NCBI RefSeq assembly: GCF_030250645.1
Contig: NZ_JASSVS010000013.1
Location: 100,979 to 162,595, forward strand
Origin: Marinobacter azerbaijanicus
GTDB taxonomy: Bacteria > Pseudomonadota > Gammaproteobacteria > Pseudomonadales > Oleiphilaceae
Direction of reading: 5' to 3'
DNA length: 61,617 nt
Every line of letters starts with the position of its first letter. The stretch's first letter is position 1. Made by a program: the position numbers and the translations under genes. Below the pieces are notes generated by a model. The model saw nothing but the letters and a program-made list of their open reading frames with translations, had not been told where the DNA came from and did not search any database. Positions 50,635 to 61,611 of the stretch are shown here, in pieces.

Positions 50635-51468
50635 CTATTCGTCACCCATGAGGCCAAAGGTGACCACGCTGGACAGCGAGCGGTCCTCGCGCTTGAGTAC
50701 ATCTGCCTGGAACTCACCGTCTTCATTGAAAGCCGTGCTGTCCGGGAAGTTTTCCTGCAGCATGGCCACTGCATCGGCCGACGCTTTTTTCAGATCCATG
50801 AAGCTGAAAGTTTCGGCGAGAATGATCAGCGCCTCTTCAACCGAGGGCGTGGTCGAGTAATTCTCCACAATGAAGCGTGCCCGGTTGTTGGCCGCGATAT
50901 AGGCTTCGCGGCTGATGTAGTAGCGGGCTGCAAAGAGCTCAAGCTCGGCCAGACGGTTGCGGATGGCAATCATGCGCTGGCGGGCGTCGGGAGCGTACTC
51001 GCTGGAAGGGTAGCGGTTCAGCAGCTCGGAAAAGTCCCGGAAGGCCTGGCGTTGTTCGCCGGGATCCCTGGCCGCAACTTCAACAGGGAAGTATCTTGCT
51101 GCCAGGCCGATATCCAGATTATACGAGGCCAGGCCACGCATATAGAGTGCATAATCGGCGTGGTCGCTTTGGGGATTCAGGCGAAGGAAGCGATCAGCCG
51201 CTGCGCGCGCCCCTTCAAGGTCAAGGTTCTGGTAGCGGGCATAGATCAGGTCCAGTTGGGCCTGTTCCGCATAGCGGCCGAACGGATAATAGGTCTCCAG
51301 GTAATCGAGGTTCCGTTCTGCCTCGTTGAAATTGCCCGAGTTCATTGCGTCCCGGGCATTCTCGTAATAGGTCTCTTCCGGCAATACTTCTTCCTGCTTG
51401 TTGGAGGCGCAGGCACTGATCATCAGTGCTGCAATGGTCACTAGCAGTAATCGAAAAACTGATCTCAT
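50635..51468 (-). CDS. bamD: Outer membrane assembly lipoprotein BamD
   Basis: An essential part of the BAM complex that folds outer-membrane proteins. The signal peptide ends in the lipobox ISAC with C20, and TPR repeats follow (YYENARDAMNSGNFNEAERNLDYLETYYPFGRYAEQAQLDLIYARY). 277 residues, slightly longer than E. coli BamD because of an acidic C-terminal extension. It is transcribed divergently from rluD, a position conserved in gammaproteobacteria. Its stop abuts the nadE stop with no base between. Confidence 0.96.
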   Translation of the reverse strand: MRSVFRLLLVTIAALMISACASNKQEEVLPEETYYENARDAMNSGNFNEAERNLDYLETYYPFGRYAEQAQLDLIYARYQNLDLEGARAAADRFLRLNPQSDHADYALYMRGLASYNLDIGLAARYFPVEVAARDPGEQRQAFRDFSELLNRYPSSEYAPDARQRMIAIRNRLAELELFAARYYISREAYIAANNRARFIVENYSTTPSVEEALIILAETFSFMDLKKASADAVAMLQENFPDSTAFNEDGEFQADVLKREDRSLSSVVTFGLMGDE

Positions 51469-51606
51469 GCCGGAATCCCGTATAATGGCGAATATTCGAA
51501 TGGTGAGCCATTGTAACGGGGATCTGCTCCCTTGTGCAGTGGCACTCGCCGCCGAAGGGGAATTTCTGACTCACACGTAACACTTATCACCGGCCCCGGG
51601 GGCTTA

Positions 51607-52584
51607 ATGTCATCTGAAAACCGTATTATCGCCAGCTTCTCCGTACCGCCGGAATACAGCGACCGTCGTCTGGACCAGGCCGCGGCGGAGTTGATGCCGG
51701 AACACTCGCGCTCACGACTGCAGGGCTGGATCAAAAGCGGGTCGTTGACGGTGAATGGAAAGACCTGCAAGCCTCGTGACAAGGTCATGCTGGGGGACAG
51801 GCTCGAACTGGATGCCGAACCAGAGGCTCAGGTAAGCTGGCAGGCGGAATCGATATCACTGGATGTGGTCTATGAGGATGAGCACCTGCTGGTGATCAAC
51901 AAGCCGGCGGGTCTGGTTGTGCATCCGGCCGCGGGTCATGCGGATGGTACCCTGGTGAACGCGCTGCTCAACTACGCCCCTGAGGTGGAAAATCTGCCAA
52001 GGGCCGGGATCGTGCATCGGCTTGATAAGGATACCTCGGGAATCATGGTGGTAGCTCGCAGTCTGATTGCCCATACATCACTGGTTGACCAGTTGCAGAC
52101 TCGCACCATGGGGCGGGAGTACGAAGCAATCGTGGTGGGAACCCTGACAGGAGGCTCGACAGTGGACGCGCCTATTGGCCGCCACCCTCGTGAGCGCAAG
52201 AAAATGGCAGTGGTGCCAACGGGCAAGCCCGCTGTTACCCACTACCGGCTGGTCGAACGCTTCGCTGCGCATACCCATGTGCGGTGTAAGCTCGAAAGTG
52301 GTCGCACACACCAGATCCGTGTCCACATGGCCCATGTCAAGCATCCTCTGGTTGGCGACCCGCAGTATGGTGGCCGGCTTCGCCTTCCCAAGGGAACGAC
52401 CGACGAACTTCGGGATGTGTTGGCCGGGTTTCAGCGTCAGGCGCTCCACGCCAGGCAGCTGACCCTGCAACATCCCAAAACAGGGGAGGTGATGACCTGG
52501 GAAGTGCCCCTGCCCGAGGACATGGAGACGCTACTCGCAGCACTGCGTAAACACGTCAAGGACATGGAGCATCATGACCTCTGA
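51607..52584 (+). CDS. rluD: Ribosomal large subunit pseudouridine synthase D
   Basis: Makes the pseudouridines in helix 69 of 23S rRNA. The N-terminal S4-like RNA-binding domain (about 17-80) is followed by the catalytic domain with D140 in HRLDKDTSG. GRTHQIRVHMAH and NKPAGLVVHPA are also typical. The start at 51607 (MSSENRIIASFSVPPEY) gives 325 residues and has a GGGGG tract upstream; the open frame further upstream crosses the bamD promoter region. It overlaps pgeF by 11 bases. Confidence 0.96.
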   Translation: MSSENRIIASFSVPPEYSDRRLDQAAAELMPEHSRSRLQGWIKSGSLTVNGKTCKPRDKVMLGDRLELDAEPEAQVSWQAESISLDVVYEDEHLLVINKPAGLVVHPAAGHADGTLVNALLNYAPEVENLPRAGIVHRLDKDTSGIMVVARSLIAHTSLVDQLQTRTMGREYEAIVVGTLTGGSTVDAPIGRHPRERKKMAVVPTGKPAVTHYRLVERFAAHTHVRCKLESGRTHQIRVHMAHVKHPLVGDPQYGGRLRLPKGTTDELRDVLAGFQRQALHARQLTLQHPKTGEVMTWEVPLPEDMETLLAALRKHVKDMEHHDL

Positions 52585-53317
52585 TCTGCCCCTCATCACT
52601 CCGGACTGGCCGGCACCGGACTGGGTCCGGGCTGTCTGTACAACCAGGTCAGGCGGAGTAAGCGGCGCGCCCTGGGATACCCTGAACCTTGGCGCTCATG
52701 TAGGCGATGCGCCGGAGGATGTGGATCGCAATCGCAATATTCTGCGTCAACGGCTGGGTCCCGGAGCAGAGCGTTTTGGCTGGCTGAATCAGGTGCATGG
52801 TACTGACGTGGTGGAGTTGCCGGGCACAGGGCACGTTCGCGCCGATGCCAGCGTTACATCCACGGCAGGAAACGTCTGCGTGGTATTGACCGCGGATTGC
52901 CTGCCGGTTCTTTTCTGCGATCCATCCAATGGGCGGGTGGCTGCGGCTCATGCCGGCTGGCGGGGGCTTGCGGATGGCGTGCTTGAACGGGTGGTTGCGC
53001 AGTTCGGAAATCCCGCCTGCGTTATGGCGTGGCTGGGGCCGGCCATTGGCCCGGATCAGTTCGAGGTGGGCCCTGAGGTGCGGGAGATCTTCCTTCTGAA
53101 TGATCCGCTGGCAGCTGGAGCTTTTGTCCCCAGCCCTCGCAATGACGCGCATTACCTTGCTGACATTTACCAACTTGCCAGGCAGCGACTGGCCGCCGCC
53201 GGCGTGCTGCAGGTGTATGGTGGCGAATTCTGCACGGTGACGGACCAGGATCGGTTTTTTTCATACCGCCGTGATGGCCAGACCGGACGAATGGCCAGCC
53301 TGATCTATATTACATGA
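52574..53317 (+). CDS. pgeF: YfiH/PgeF family purine nucleoside phosphorylase
   Basis: The family, once called polyphenol oxidase or laccase-like, is now linked to purine nucleoside cleavage and to peptidoglycan editing. The metal ligands are visible in WLNQVHGTD (His), LTADCLPVLF (Cys) and AAAHAGWRG (His). 247 residues. The start overlaps the rluD end by 11 bases, and the rluD-yfiH-clpB order is conserved in E. coli and Pseudomonas. Confidence 0.93.
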   Translation: MTSDLPLITPDWPAPDWVRAVCTTRSGGVSGAPWDTLNLGAHVGDAPEDVDRNRNILRQRLGPGAERFGWLNQVHGTDVVELPGTGHVRADASVTSTAGNVCVVLTADCLPVLFCDPSNGRVAAAHAGWRGLADGVLERVVAQFGNPACVMAWLGPAIGPDQFEVGPEVREIFLLNDPLAAGAFVPSPRNDAHYLADIYQLARQRLAAAGVLQVYGGEFCTVTDQDRFFSYRRDGQTGRMASLIYIT

Positions 53318-53354
53318 TGCCCGTCAATTTTCTGACACTTCTTTAGCCCGGTCG

Positions 53355-53382
53355 CTTGAAGTCCTGCCGATCGCCCCTACAT
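53355..53382 (+). promoter_or_regulatory. Sigma-32 heat-shock promoter of clpB
   Basis: CTTGAAG at 53355-53361 and CCCCTACAT at 53374-53382 are separated by 12 bases. This agrees closely with the sigma-32 consensus (CTTGAAA, CCCCATNT). It lies about 80 bases before the clpB start and is the only such match I noticed in the window. Confidence 0.85.
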
Positions 53383-53461
53383 TAACTGTCAAAGCAGACC
53401 AAATGCTGCCCTCGGAGAAATGTTCCGGGCGGCATGAGAAAAAATTGGGGAATCCAAGATC

Positions 53462-56041
<2,580 letters not shown>

Positions 56042-56049
56042 TTGGGGTA

Positions 56050-56080
56050 AAGGCGGAGCAGCTCGCTCCGCCTTTTTTTA
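56050..56080 (+). terminator. Intrinsic terminator of clpB
   Basis: AGGCGGAGC (56051-56059) pairs with GCTCCGCCT (56065-56073) around a five-base loop, followed by seven T residues. It lies ten bases after the clpB stop. Confidence 0.92.
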
Positions 56081-56121
56081 TTCCTGCATTCCTGAAGGCT
56101 TTTGCTTTGTGCCTTTCAGGT

Positions 56122-56580
56122 TCAGTCTCCGGAAGGCTCGCCGCAATTCTCTTCGGCTATTTCCTCAAATTTCTTGCGCTGCTCTTCAATTTCTTCCTCC
56201 GACAGGTAACGCTGCTCACCATCCTCTTCCACACGAATCCGGCTGTTACGCTTCAATATGCTGAGGTTGCTGCGTGCAGTTTCGCAGTTTGCTTCCCGCT
56301 GCTTGCGGCGTGCCTCTTCCTGGGCGGTTTCTTTTTGCCGTTCGGCATTTTCGGCTTCCCGGTTTTCCAGAGCTTCAACCCGCTCCTGCGGGCTCTGACG
56401 GTTGTTCTCTGAGCGCTTGCCGGTACGTATGCTGACCGATTCTGCCTGTTGTCCGGTTGGCTGCCGGTCCCCGAAGTGCGTAACCCCCTCTTCATCGGTC
56501 CATTTGTAGACGGAGGCAGCCGAAGACATCGTCGGTGCCACAGCCAGAAGTACTGCCAGGGTGAGAATTTTTCTGTTCAT
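56122..56580 (-). CDS. DUF4124-domain periplasmic protein
   Basis: A 152-residue secreted protein. The signal peptide MNRKILTLAVLLAVAPTMSSA is followed by ASVYKWTDEEGVTHFGDRQP, the short DUF4124 domain. The rest is highly charged and probably coiled-coil (residues about 60-105, rich in Glu, Arg and Gln), with two cysteines. The function is unknown. I give ATG 56580; ATG 56592 would add MSRG and has a comparable ribosome site. It converges on clpB. Confidence 0.82.
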   Translation of the reverse strand: MNRKILTLAVLLAVAPTMSSAASVYKWTDEEGVTHFGDRQPTGQQAESVSIRTGKRSENNRQSPQERVEALENREAENAERQKETAQEEARRKQREANCETARSNLSILKRNSRIRVEEDGEQRYLSEEEIEEQRKKFEEIAEENCGEPSGD

Positions 56581-56592
56581 GCCTCTACTCAT

Positions 56593-57078
56593 TCCGCGTT
56601 AGCCTCGTCGGAGTACTGCCTAAAACAGCACCATCTCTGTCTAGCCTATGTTTATCATGCCATTTGTAAAGGTAACTTTCTCGAGTCTGGTTCAAATACT
56701 GGCACAAAGTATGGCAGACCTTTGTCGGGTATGGGGCAGAGAATACCGCCGCCGCTATTGACAGGGAGTTCAGCGCTGTCAAAATTGCAGATCGCCTGAA
56801 GACTGGGGTCAATACGGCAGGCAATCCCGTGCGAGTATCCCCTGTTAATTACCACACCGAATGCCCCGCGCAGGTCGCGGACGGGTTGTTGCTTACGTGC
56901 AACCCGTTGATTGGTCGTTCTCCGCAACCCTCAGGAGGGCGGCTGGCCAGGAGACAACCTCTTACAGCTGGTGTGGCGGAGTATCCGGTTCGGCTTTCAC
57001 AAGAAGCCGGAGGTTCGGACATCCAGGCAACCGGGACGTTTCCCCGGCTCATTCACTCGTAGAAGAGGGTAGAACATC
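56593..57078. other. 486-base gap between the DUF4124 gene and ilvI
   Basis: This must hold the promoters of both divergent genes. I see no gene I would defend: a minus-strand frame (56655-56927) starts at TTG without a ribosome site. Structures on the plus strand include ACGGGTTG/CAACCCGT (56881-56888 and 56901-56908), and near the ilvI start CCGGG/CCCGG around 57032-57049. These suggest a structured ilv leader, but no peptide rich in Ile, Val or Leu codons is evident, so classical attenuation is not supported. Confidence 0.45.
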
Positions 57079-58797
57079 GTGGAGTTATTGTCTGGCGCCG
57101 ATATGCTGATCCGGTCCCTGCAAGATGAAGGGATCGAATACATATACGGCTATCCGGGTGGTGCAGCGCTGCATATTTATGATGCGTTGTTCAGGCAGGA
57201 CAAGGTCAAGCATATTCTGGTGCGTCACGAGCAGGCGGCGGTCCATATGGCCGACGGTTATGCCCGTGCCACCGGCTTGCCGGGTACCGTACTGGTGACC
57301 TCGGGTCCTGGAGCCACCAACACCATTACAGGCATTGCCACCGCATTTATGGACTCCATCCCCATGGTGGTTCTGTGCGGTCAGGTTGCATCAAACCTGA
57401 TTGGTGAAGATGCGTTCCAGGAGACTGACATGATCGGTGTCTCCCGTCCTGTTGTGAAGCACAACCTGAGCGTTCGTCATCCGGAGGATATCCCGGAAAT
57501 CATCCGCAAGGCCTATTACATCGCCGCAACCGGTCGGCCCGGGCCGGTGGTAGTCGATATCCCCAAGGATATGACCACACCCAACGAGCGCTACGAGTAT
57601 GTTTTCCCGAAGAAGGTGAAACTGCGCTCTTACAATCCGGCCATTCGCGGCCATGCCGGCCAGATCAAGAAGGCTGTGGACATGCTGATGGCGGCCAAGC
57701 GCCCCATTATCTATGCCGGCGGCGGTGTGATTCTTGGCAAGGCAACGGACCAGCTGACCGAACTGGTGAAGATGCTGGGATACCCCATTACCAATACCCT
57801 GATGGGCATTGGTTGTTATCCGGCTTCCGACAAACAGCACCTTGGCTGGCTGGGGATGCATGGTACCTATGAGTCCAACATGGCCATGCACCACTCGGAT
57901 CTGATCCTGTGTGTGGGCGCGCGATTCGATGATCGGGTAACCAATGCCACCGAGAAGTTCTGTCCCGGTGCGCGCATTGTCCATATCGATATTGATCCGG
58001 CGTCCATCTCCAAAACCATTGATGCGGATGTCCCCATCGTTGGTCCTGTAGATGCGGTGCTCAAGGAGATGATCACTCTCGTCAGAGAAAGCAAGGAAAA
58101 GCCTGACGCCGACGCAATTGCTGCCTGGTGGAAGCAGATTGAAGAGTGGCGTGCTTTCCACGGTATGCGCTACGAGACCAGCCCGGATGTGATCAAGCCG
58201 CAGGAAGTGGTTGAAGCGCTCTGGAAACTCACCAATGGTGAGGCATTCGTGACATCTGACGTGGGGCAGCACCAAATGTTTGCGGCCCAGTACTACAAGT
58301 TTGACAAACCCAACCGCTGGATCAATTCCGGTGGTCTGGGCACCATGGGCTTCGGTTTGCCGGCCGCAATGGGCGTCAAGCTGACGCATCCAGATGACGA
58401 GGTGCTTTGTATTACCGGTGAGGGCAGTATCCAGATGAACATCCAGGAGTTGTCCACCTGCAAGCAGTACAATCTGCCGGTGAAAATTATCAACTTGAAC
58501 AACCAGGCGCTGGGTATGGTCAAGCAGTGGCAGGACATGAACTATGAGTCCCGCCACGCCGAGTCCTACATGGGATCCTTGCCTGATTTCATCAAATTGG
58601 CAGAGGCATACGGTCACAAGGGTGTCAGGATTGATAAAAAGGAAGACCTGGAGCCAAAGCTTAAAGAAGTGCTGGCTATGAAGGATGACCTGGTCTTCGT
58701 TGATATCTACGTTGACCGGTTTGAGCATGTCTACCCCATGCAGGTGGCTCGCGGCTCAATGAAGGATATGTGGCTCAGCAAGACGGAGAGGGTCTGA
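57079..58797 (+). CDS. ilvI: Acetolactate synthase large subunit
   Basis: A ThDP enzyme making acetolactate or acetohydroxybutyrate, the first common step of valine, leucine and isoleucine synthesis. 572 residues, start GTG at 57079 with GAGGG nine bases upstream. The N-terminal VRHEQAAVHMADGYARATG holds the ThDP glutamate (HEQ), QETDMIGVSRPVVKHN is the QEAD-like FAD-associated stretch, and GEGSIQMNIQEL (residues about 451-462) supplies the magnesium/ThDP motif. Followed by the regulatory subunit after two bases. Confidence 0.96.
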   Translation: MELLSGADMLIRSLQDEGIEYIYGYPGGAALHIYDALFRQDKVKHILVRHEQAAVHMADGYARATGLPGTVLVTSGPGATNTITGIATAFMDSIPMVVLCGQVASNLIGEDAFQETDMIGVSRPVVKHNLSVRHPEDIPEIIRKAYYIAATGRPGPVVVDIPKDMTTPNERYEYVFPKKVKLRSYNPAIRGHAGQIKKAVDMLMAAKRPIIYAGGGVILGKATDQLTELVKMLGYPITNTLMGIGCYPASDKQHLGWLGMHGTYESNMAMHHSDLILCVGARFDDRVTNATEKFCPGARIVHIDIDPASISKTIDADVPIVGPVDAVLKEMITLVRESKEKPDADAIAAWWKQIEEWRAFHGMRYETSPDVIKPQEVVEALWKLTNGEAFVTSDVGQHQMFAAQYYKFDKPNRWINSGGLGTMGFGLPAAMGVKLTHPDDEVLCITGEGSIQMNIQELSTCKQYNLPVKIINLNNQALGMVKQWQDMNYESRHAESYMGSLPDFIKLAEAYGHKGVRIDKKEDLEPKLKEVLAMKDDLVFVDIYVDRFEHVYPMQVARGSMKDMWLSKTERV

Positions 58798-58799
58798 TC

Positions 58800-59291
58800 A
58801 TGCGTCGAATCATTTCTGTTTTGCTTGAGAACGAACCAGGCGCCCTGTCTCGTGTTGTGGGGTTGTTCTCGCAGCGCAACTACAACATCGAAACCTTGAC
58901 CGTGGCGCCTACCGAGGACGAAACCCTGTCACGACTTACGGTCACAACCACAGGCTCTGACAAGGTTATTGAGCAGATCACCAAGCAGCTGAACAAGCTG
59001 ATCGAAGTGGTCAAGCTGGTGGATCTCACCGAAGGCTCCCACATCGAGCGCGAGCTGATGTTGGTCAAGCTCAAGGCAACCGGCTCCCAGCGGGCCGAGA
59101 TCAAGCGTACCGTTGATATCTTCCGTGGCCAGATTGTGGATGTCACCAGTTCTGTCTATACCGTCCAGCTGGCCGGTAATAGTGAAAAGCTGGACGGATT
59201 TATCCAGGCGGTTGGCACATCCGGTGTGCTCGAGGTTGTCCGTAGCGGTGTGTCCGGCATCGCCCGCGGCGAGAAGGTTTTAAGCCTGTAA
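58800..59291 (+). CDS. ilvH: Acetolactate synthase small (regulatory) subunit
   Basis: The valine-sensitive regulatory subunit, 163 residues, the E. coli IlvH length. The N-terminal ACT domain (about 1-77) has ISVLLENEPGALSRVVGLFSQRNYNIETL and binds valine; the C-terminal ALS_ss domain has KRTVDIFRGQIVDV and ends EVVRSGVSGIARG. The start is ATG 58800, two bases after the ilvI stop, so translational coupling is likely. The two subunits form the holoenzyme with IlvI. Confidence 0.96.
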   Translation: MRRIISVLLENEPGALSRVVGLFSQRNYNIETLTVAPTEDETLSRLTVTTTGSDKVIEQITKQLNKLIEVVKLVDLTEGSHIERELMLVKLKATGSQRAEIKRTVDIFRGQIVDVTSSVYTVQLAGNSEKLDGFIQAVGTSGVLEVVRSGVSGIARGEKVLSL

Positions 59292-59358
59292 CAGGCATAG
59301 ACATCATTCTGTACAATGACGGCCCCGAACAGGCCAATACAATATATAGAGGTTATAC

Positions 59359-60375
59359 ATGCAGGTTTACTACGATAAGGATTGCGATCTTTCCATTATC
59401 CAGGGCAAGAAAGTTGCCATCATCGGCTTTGGCTCACAGGGCCACGCTCATGCGTGCAACCTGAAAGAGTCCGGTGTTGATGTGACTGTTGGTCTGCGCC
59501 CGGGTTCTTCTTCCATCGCCAAGGCAGAGGCCTATGGTCTGAAGACCAGCGATGTCCCTGCTGCTGTTGCCGCTGCCGACGTGGTCATGGTGCTGACACC
59601 AGACGAGTTCCAGGCGCAGCTGTACAACGCGGAGATCGAGCCGAACCTGAAGCAGGGCGCTACGCTGGCGTTCGCCCACGGCTTTTCGATCCACTACAAC
59701 CAGATCGTACCGCGCAAGGATCTGGACGTGATCATGATCGCACCCAAGGCGCCGGGCCACACGGTACGCACCGAATTTACCCGTGGTGGTGGTATTCCTG
59801 ACCTGATTGCCATTTTCCAGGACGCCTCCGGTAATGCCAAGAATCTGGCCCTGTCCTATGCCAGCGGTATTGGCGGTGGTCGTACCGGTATCATCGAAAC
59901 CACCTTCAAGGACGAGACCGAAACCGACCTGTTCGGTGAGCAGGCTGTCCTGTGTGGTGGTACTGTCGAGCTGGTCAAAGCGGCTTTCGAAACGCTGGTG
60001 GATGGTGGTTACGAGCCGGAAATGGCTTACTTTGAATGCCTGCACGAGCTCAAGCTGATCGTCGACCTGATGTATGAAGGCGGTATCGCCAACATGAACT
60101 ACTCCATCTCCAACAACGCGGAGTATGGTGAGTATGTAACTGGCCCGGAGATCATCAACGAGCAGTCCCGTGAGGCCATGCGCAACGCACTGAAGCGCAT
60201 CCAGACCGGTGAGTATGCCAAGATGTTCATTCAGGAAGGCAGCAGCAACTACCCGTCCATGACGGCCCGCCGCCGCATCAATGCCGAGCATCAGATCGAG
60301 ACCGTCGGTGAGAAACTGCGCTCCATGATGCCCTGGATCTCCGCGAACAAGATCGTGGACAAAGAGAAAAACTGA
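59359..60375 (+). CDS. ilvC: Ketol-acid reductoisomerase (class I)
   Basis: Rearranges and reduces acetolactate to dihydroxyisovalerate with NADPH and two magnesium ions. The 338-residue short (class I) form has GFGSQGHAHACNLKESG at 24-40 for NADPH, with the LRPGSSS loop that sets cofactor choice, and later ETDLFGEQAVLCGG and LHELKLIVDLMYEGG carrying the metal ligands. It follows ilvIH after 67 bases, forming an ilvIHC operon ended by a terminator before pssA. Confidence 0.97.
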   Translation: MQVYYDKDCDLSIIQGKKVAIIGFGSQGHAHACNLKESGVDVTVGLRPGSSSIAKAEAYGLKTSDVPAAVAAADVVMVLTPDEFQAQLYNAEIEPNLKQGATLAFAHGFSIHYNQIVPRKDLDVIMIAPKAPGHTVRTEFTRGGGIPDLIAIFQDASGNAKNLALSYASGIGGGRTGIIETTFKDETETDLFGEQAVLCGGTVELVKAAFETLVDGGYEPEMAYFECLHELKLIVDLMYEGGIANMNYSISNNAEYGEYVTGPEIINEQSREAMRNALKRIQTGEYAKMFIQEGSSNYPSMTARRRINAEHQIETVGEKLRSMMPWISANKIVDKEKN

Positions 60376-60400
60376 GCCGGCAGCCCGGCCTGGTTTGAAA

Positions 60401-60428
60401 GACGCGGCCCGGGTGGCCGCGTTTTTCG
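60401..60428 (+). terminator. Intrinsic terminator of ilvIHC
   Basis: ACGCGGCC (60402-60409) pairs with GGCCGCGT (60415-60422) around a short loop, followed by TTTTT. It separates ilvC from pssA, which lies 38 bases on. Confidence 0.88.
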
Positions 60429-60465
60429 TATATACTCCGCCTAAATGCTTTCCGGAGTGACTGGA

Positions 60466-61317
60466 ATGAGTGACGAAAAAAAGCAGACGAATACAGAAAC
60501 CACAAAAGCCGAGACGCAGGAGCAGGGTCATCTAGAGGGTGCCGAGTATGATATCGAGGCGGGCGAGGTGGTCGAGGAAGAGCTTGTTGAAGGTGCCCCG
60601 GTCCGCCGCAAGGGTATCTATCTTCTGCCGAACGCCCTGACTACAGCTTCGTTGTTCTCCGGCTTCTATGCCATTGTTTCTGCTGCGAACGGTGTGTTCG
60701 ATAATGCAGCCATTGCAATCTTTGTGTCCATGATTCTGGACGGCCTCGATGGTCGTGTCGCCAGGCTTACCAACACCCAGAGCAAATTCGGCGAGGAATA
60801 CGACAGCCTTGCCGACATGGTGGCCTTTGGCGTTGCTCCCGGATTGGTGGCCTTCTTCTGGTCATTGAATAACCTTGGTCAGGTTGGCTGGGCCATCACC
60901 TTTATCTATGTGGCTGGCGCGGCTTTACGCTTGGCGCGATTCAATACACAGATCGGCTCTGTGGATAAAAAGTTCTTTGTCGGACTGGCCAGCCCTGCAG
61001 CGGCAGCCTGCGTGGCCGGACTGGTCTGGTGCTTCCATGCGGTGGAGCCGGCCAGCTGGTTGACGTTGATGACCATCATCGTTGTGGGTGGTTGTGGCGT
61101 GCTGATGGTCAGTAACATCCTCTACAAGAGCTTCAAGGATCTGGATATGCGGGGGCGGGTGCCTTTCGCTGCCATTCTTCTGGTGGTGCTTGTGTTTGTG
61201 GTGGTTGCGCTTGACCCGGCCACGGTGCTGTTTACCGGGTTTCTTGTATACGCATTGTCAGGACCGGTTCTGGCGTTGTTCAGAAAATCGCGCCAGTCGG
61301 CAAACCAGTCTGCCTGA
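60466..61317 (+). CDS. pssA: CDP-diacylglycerol-serine O-phosphatidyltransferase
   Basis: Makes phosphatidylserine, the precursor of phosphatidylethanolamine, at the inner membrane. The CDP-alcohol phosphotransferase motif D-G-x2-A-R-x8-G-x3-D-x3-D is perfect, beginning at DGRVAR and ending EEYDSLAD. 283 residues with about seven hydrophobic segments and a polar, acidic N-terminal tail of 50 residues. This is the integral-membrane type, not the peripheral E. coli type. The start is ATG 60466 with GGAG nine bases upstream. ilvC-pssA adjacency is common in pseudomonads. Confidence 0.94.
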   Translation: MSDEKKQTNTETTKAETQEQGHLEGAEYDIEAGEVVEEELVEGAPVRRKGIYLLPNALTTASLFSGFYAIVSAANGVFDNAAIAIFVSMILDGLDGRVARLTNTQSKFGEEYDSLADMVAFGVAPGLVAFFWSLNNLGQVGWAITFIYVAGAALRLARFNTQIGSVDKKFFVGLASPAAAACVAGLVWCFHAVEPASWLTLMTIIVVGGCGVLMVSNILYKSFKDLDMRGRVPFAAILLVVLVFVVVALDPATVLFTGFLVYALSGPVLALFRKSRQSANQSA

Positions 61318-61407
61318 ATTCGGGGTAGATAATGAGCACTTTGAACGCGGATTGAACAGTCGCATAGGTGCTAACCGAGACATTGCAAAAATAGTTGTTT
61401 AACCTCG

Positions 61408-61435
61408 TTGACACATGCTCATAGCTCTGTAGAAT
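61408..61435 (+). promoter_or_regulatory. rrn-type promoter P1
   Basis: TTGACA (61408-61413) and TAGAAT (61430-61435) are separated by 16 bases, with the GC-rich GCGC just after the -10. The 25 bases upstream are A/T-rich (CAAAAATAGTTGTTTAA), like an UP element. This is the form of a strong, stringently controlled rRNA promoter. Confidence 0.85.
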
Positions 61436-61543
61436 GCGCATCTCTTTCGAGGGACACGCCACTGAGGCGGGTCAGAAATTGAAAGGCAACTGTTTGATTT
61501 GATTGGTAGTTTTCCGGTTTTAAATCGGAGCCAAAATTAACGG

Positions 61544-61571
61544 TTGACAAGGCGGTGATTCGATGTAGAAT
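61544..61571 (+). promoter_or_regulatory. rrn-type promoter P2
   Basis: TTGACA (61544-61549) and TAGAAT (61566-61571) are again 16 bases apart, with a GC-rich ACGCCACC discriminator. Both hexamers are identical to those of P1. An A/T-rich stretch (CCAAAATTAACG) lies just upstream. Confidence 0.85.
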
Positions 61572-61583
61572 ACGCCACCTTGA

Positions 61584-61611
61584 TCGGGCAAGCCCCGAAC
61601 GCTCTTTAAAA
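61584..61611 (+). promoter_or_regulatory. rRNA leader boxB-like hairpin and boxA
   Basis: TCGGG/CCCGA (61584-61588 and 61594-61598) form a small hairpin followed at 61601-61611 by GCTCTTTAAAA, a close match to the boxA antitermination site (E. coli TGCTCTTTAACA). The order hairpin then boxA downstream of tandem strong promoters is that of an rRNA leader. NusB, encoded at 16.9 kb, would bind it. The 16S gene itself is beyond the window. Confidence 0.8.

Noticed and set aside
56655..56927. 90-codon minus-strand frame upstream of ilvI
   Set aside because: TTG start, no ribosome site and an in-frame stop two codons upstream; the sequence is protein-like in places, so it stays a weak candidate only.
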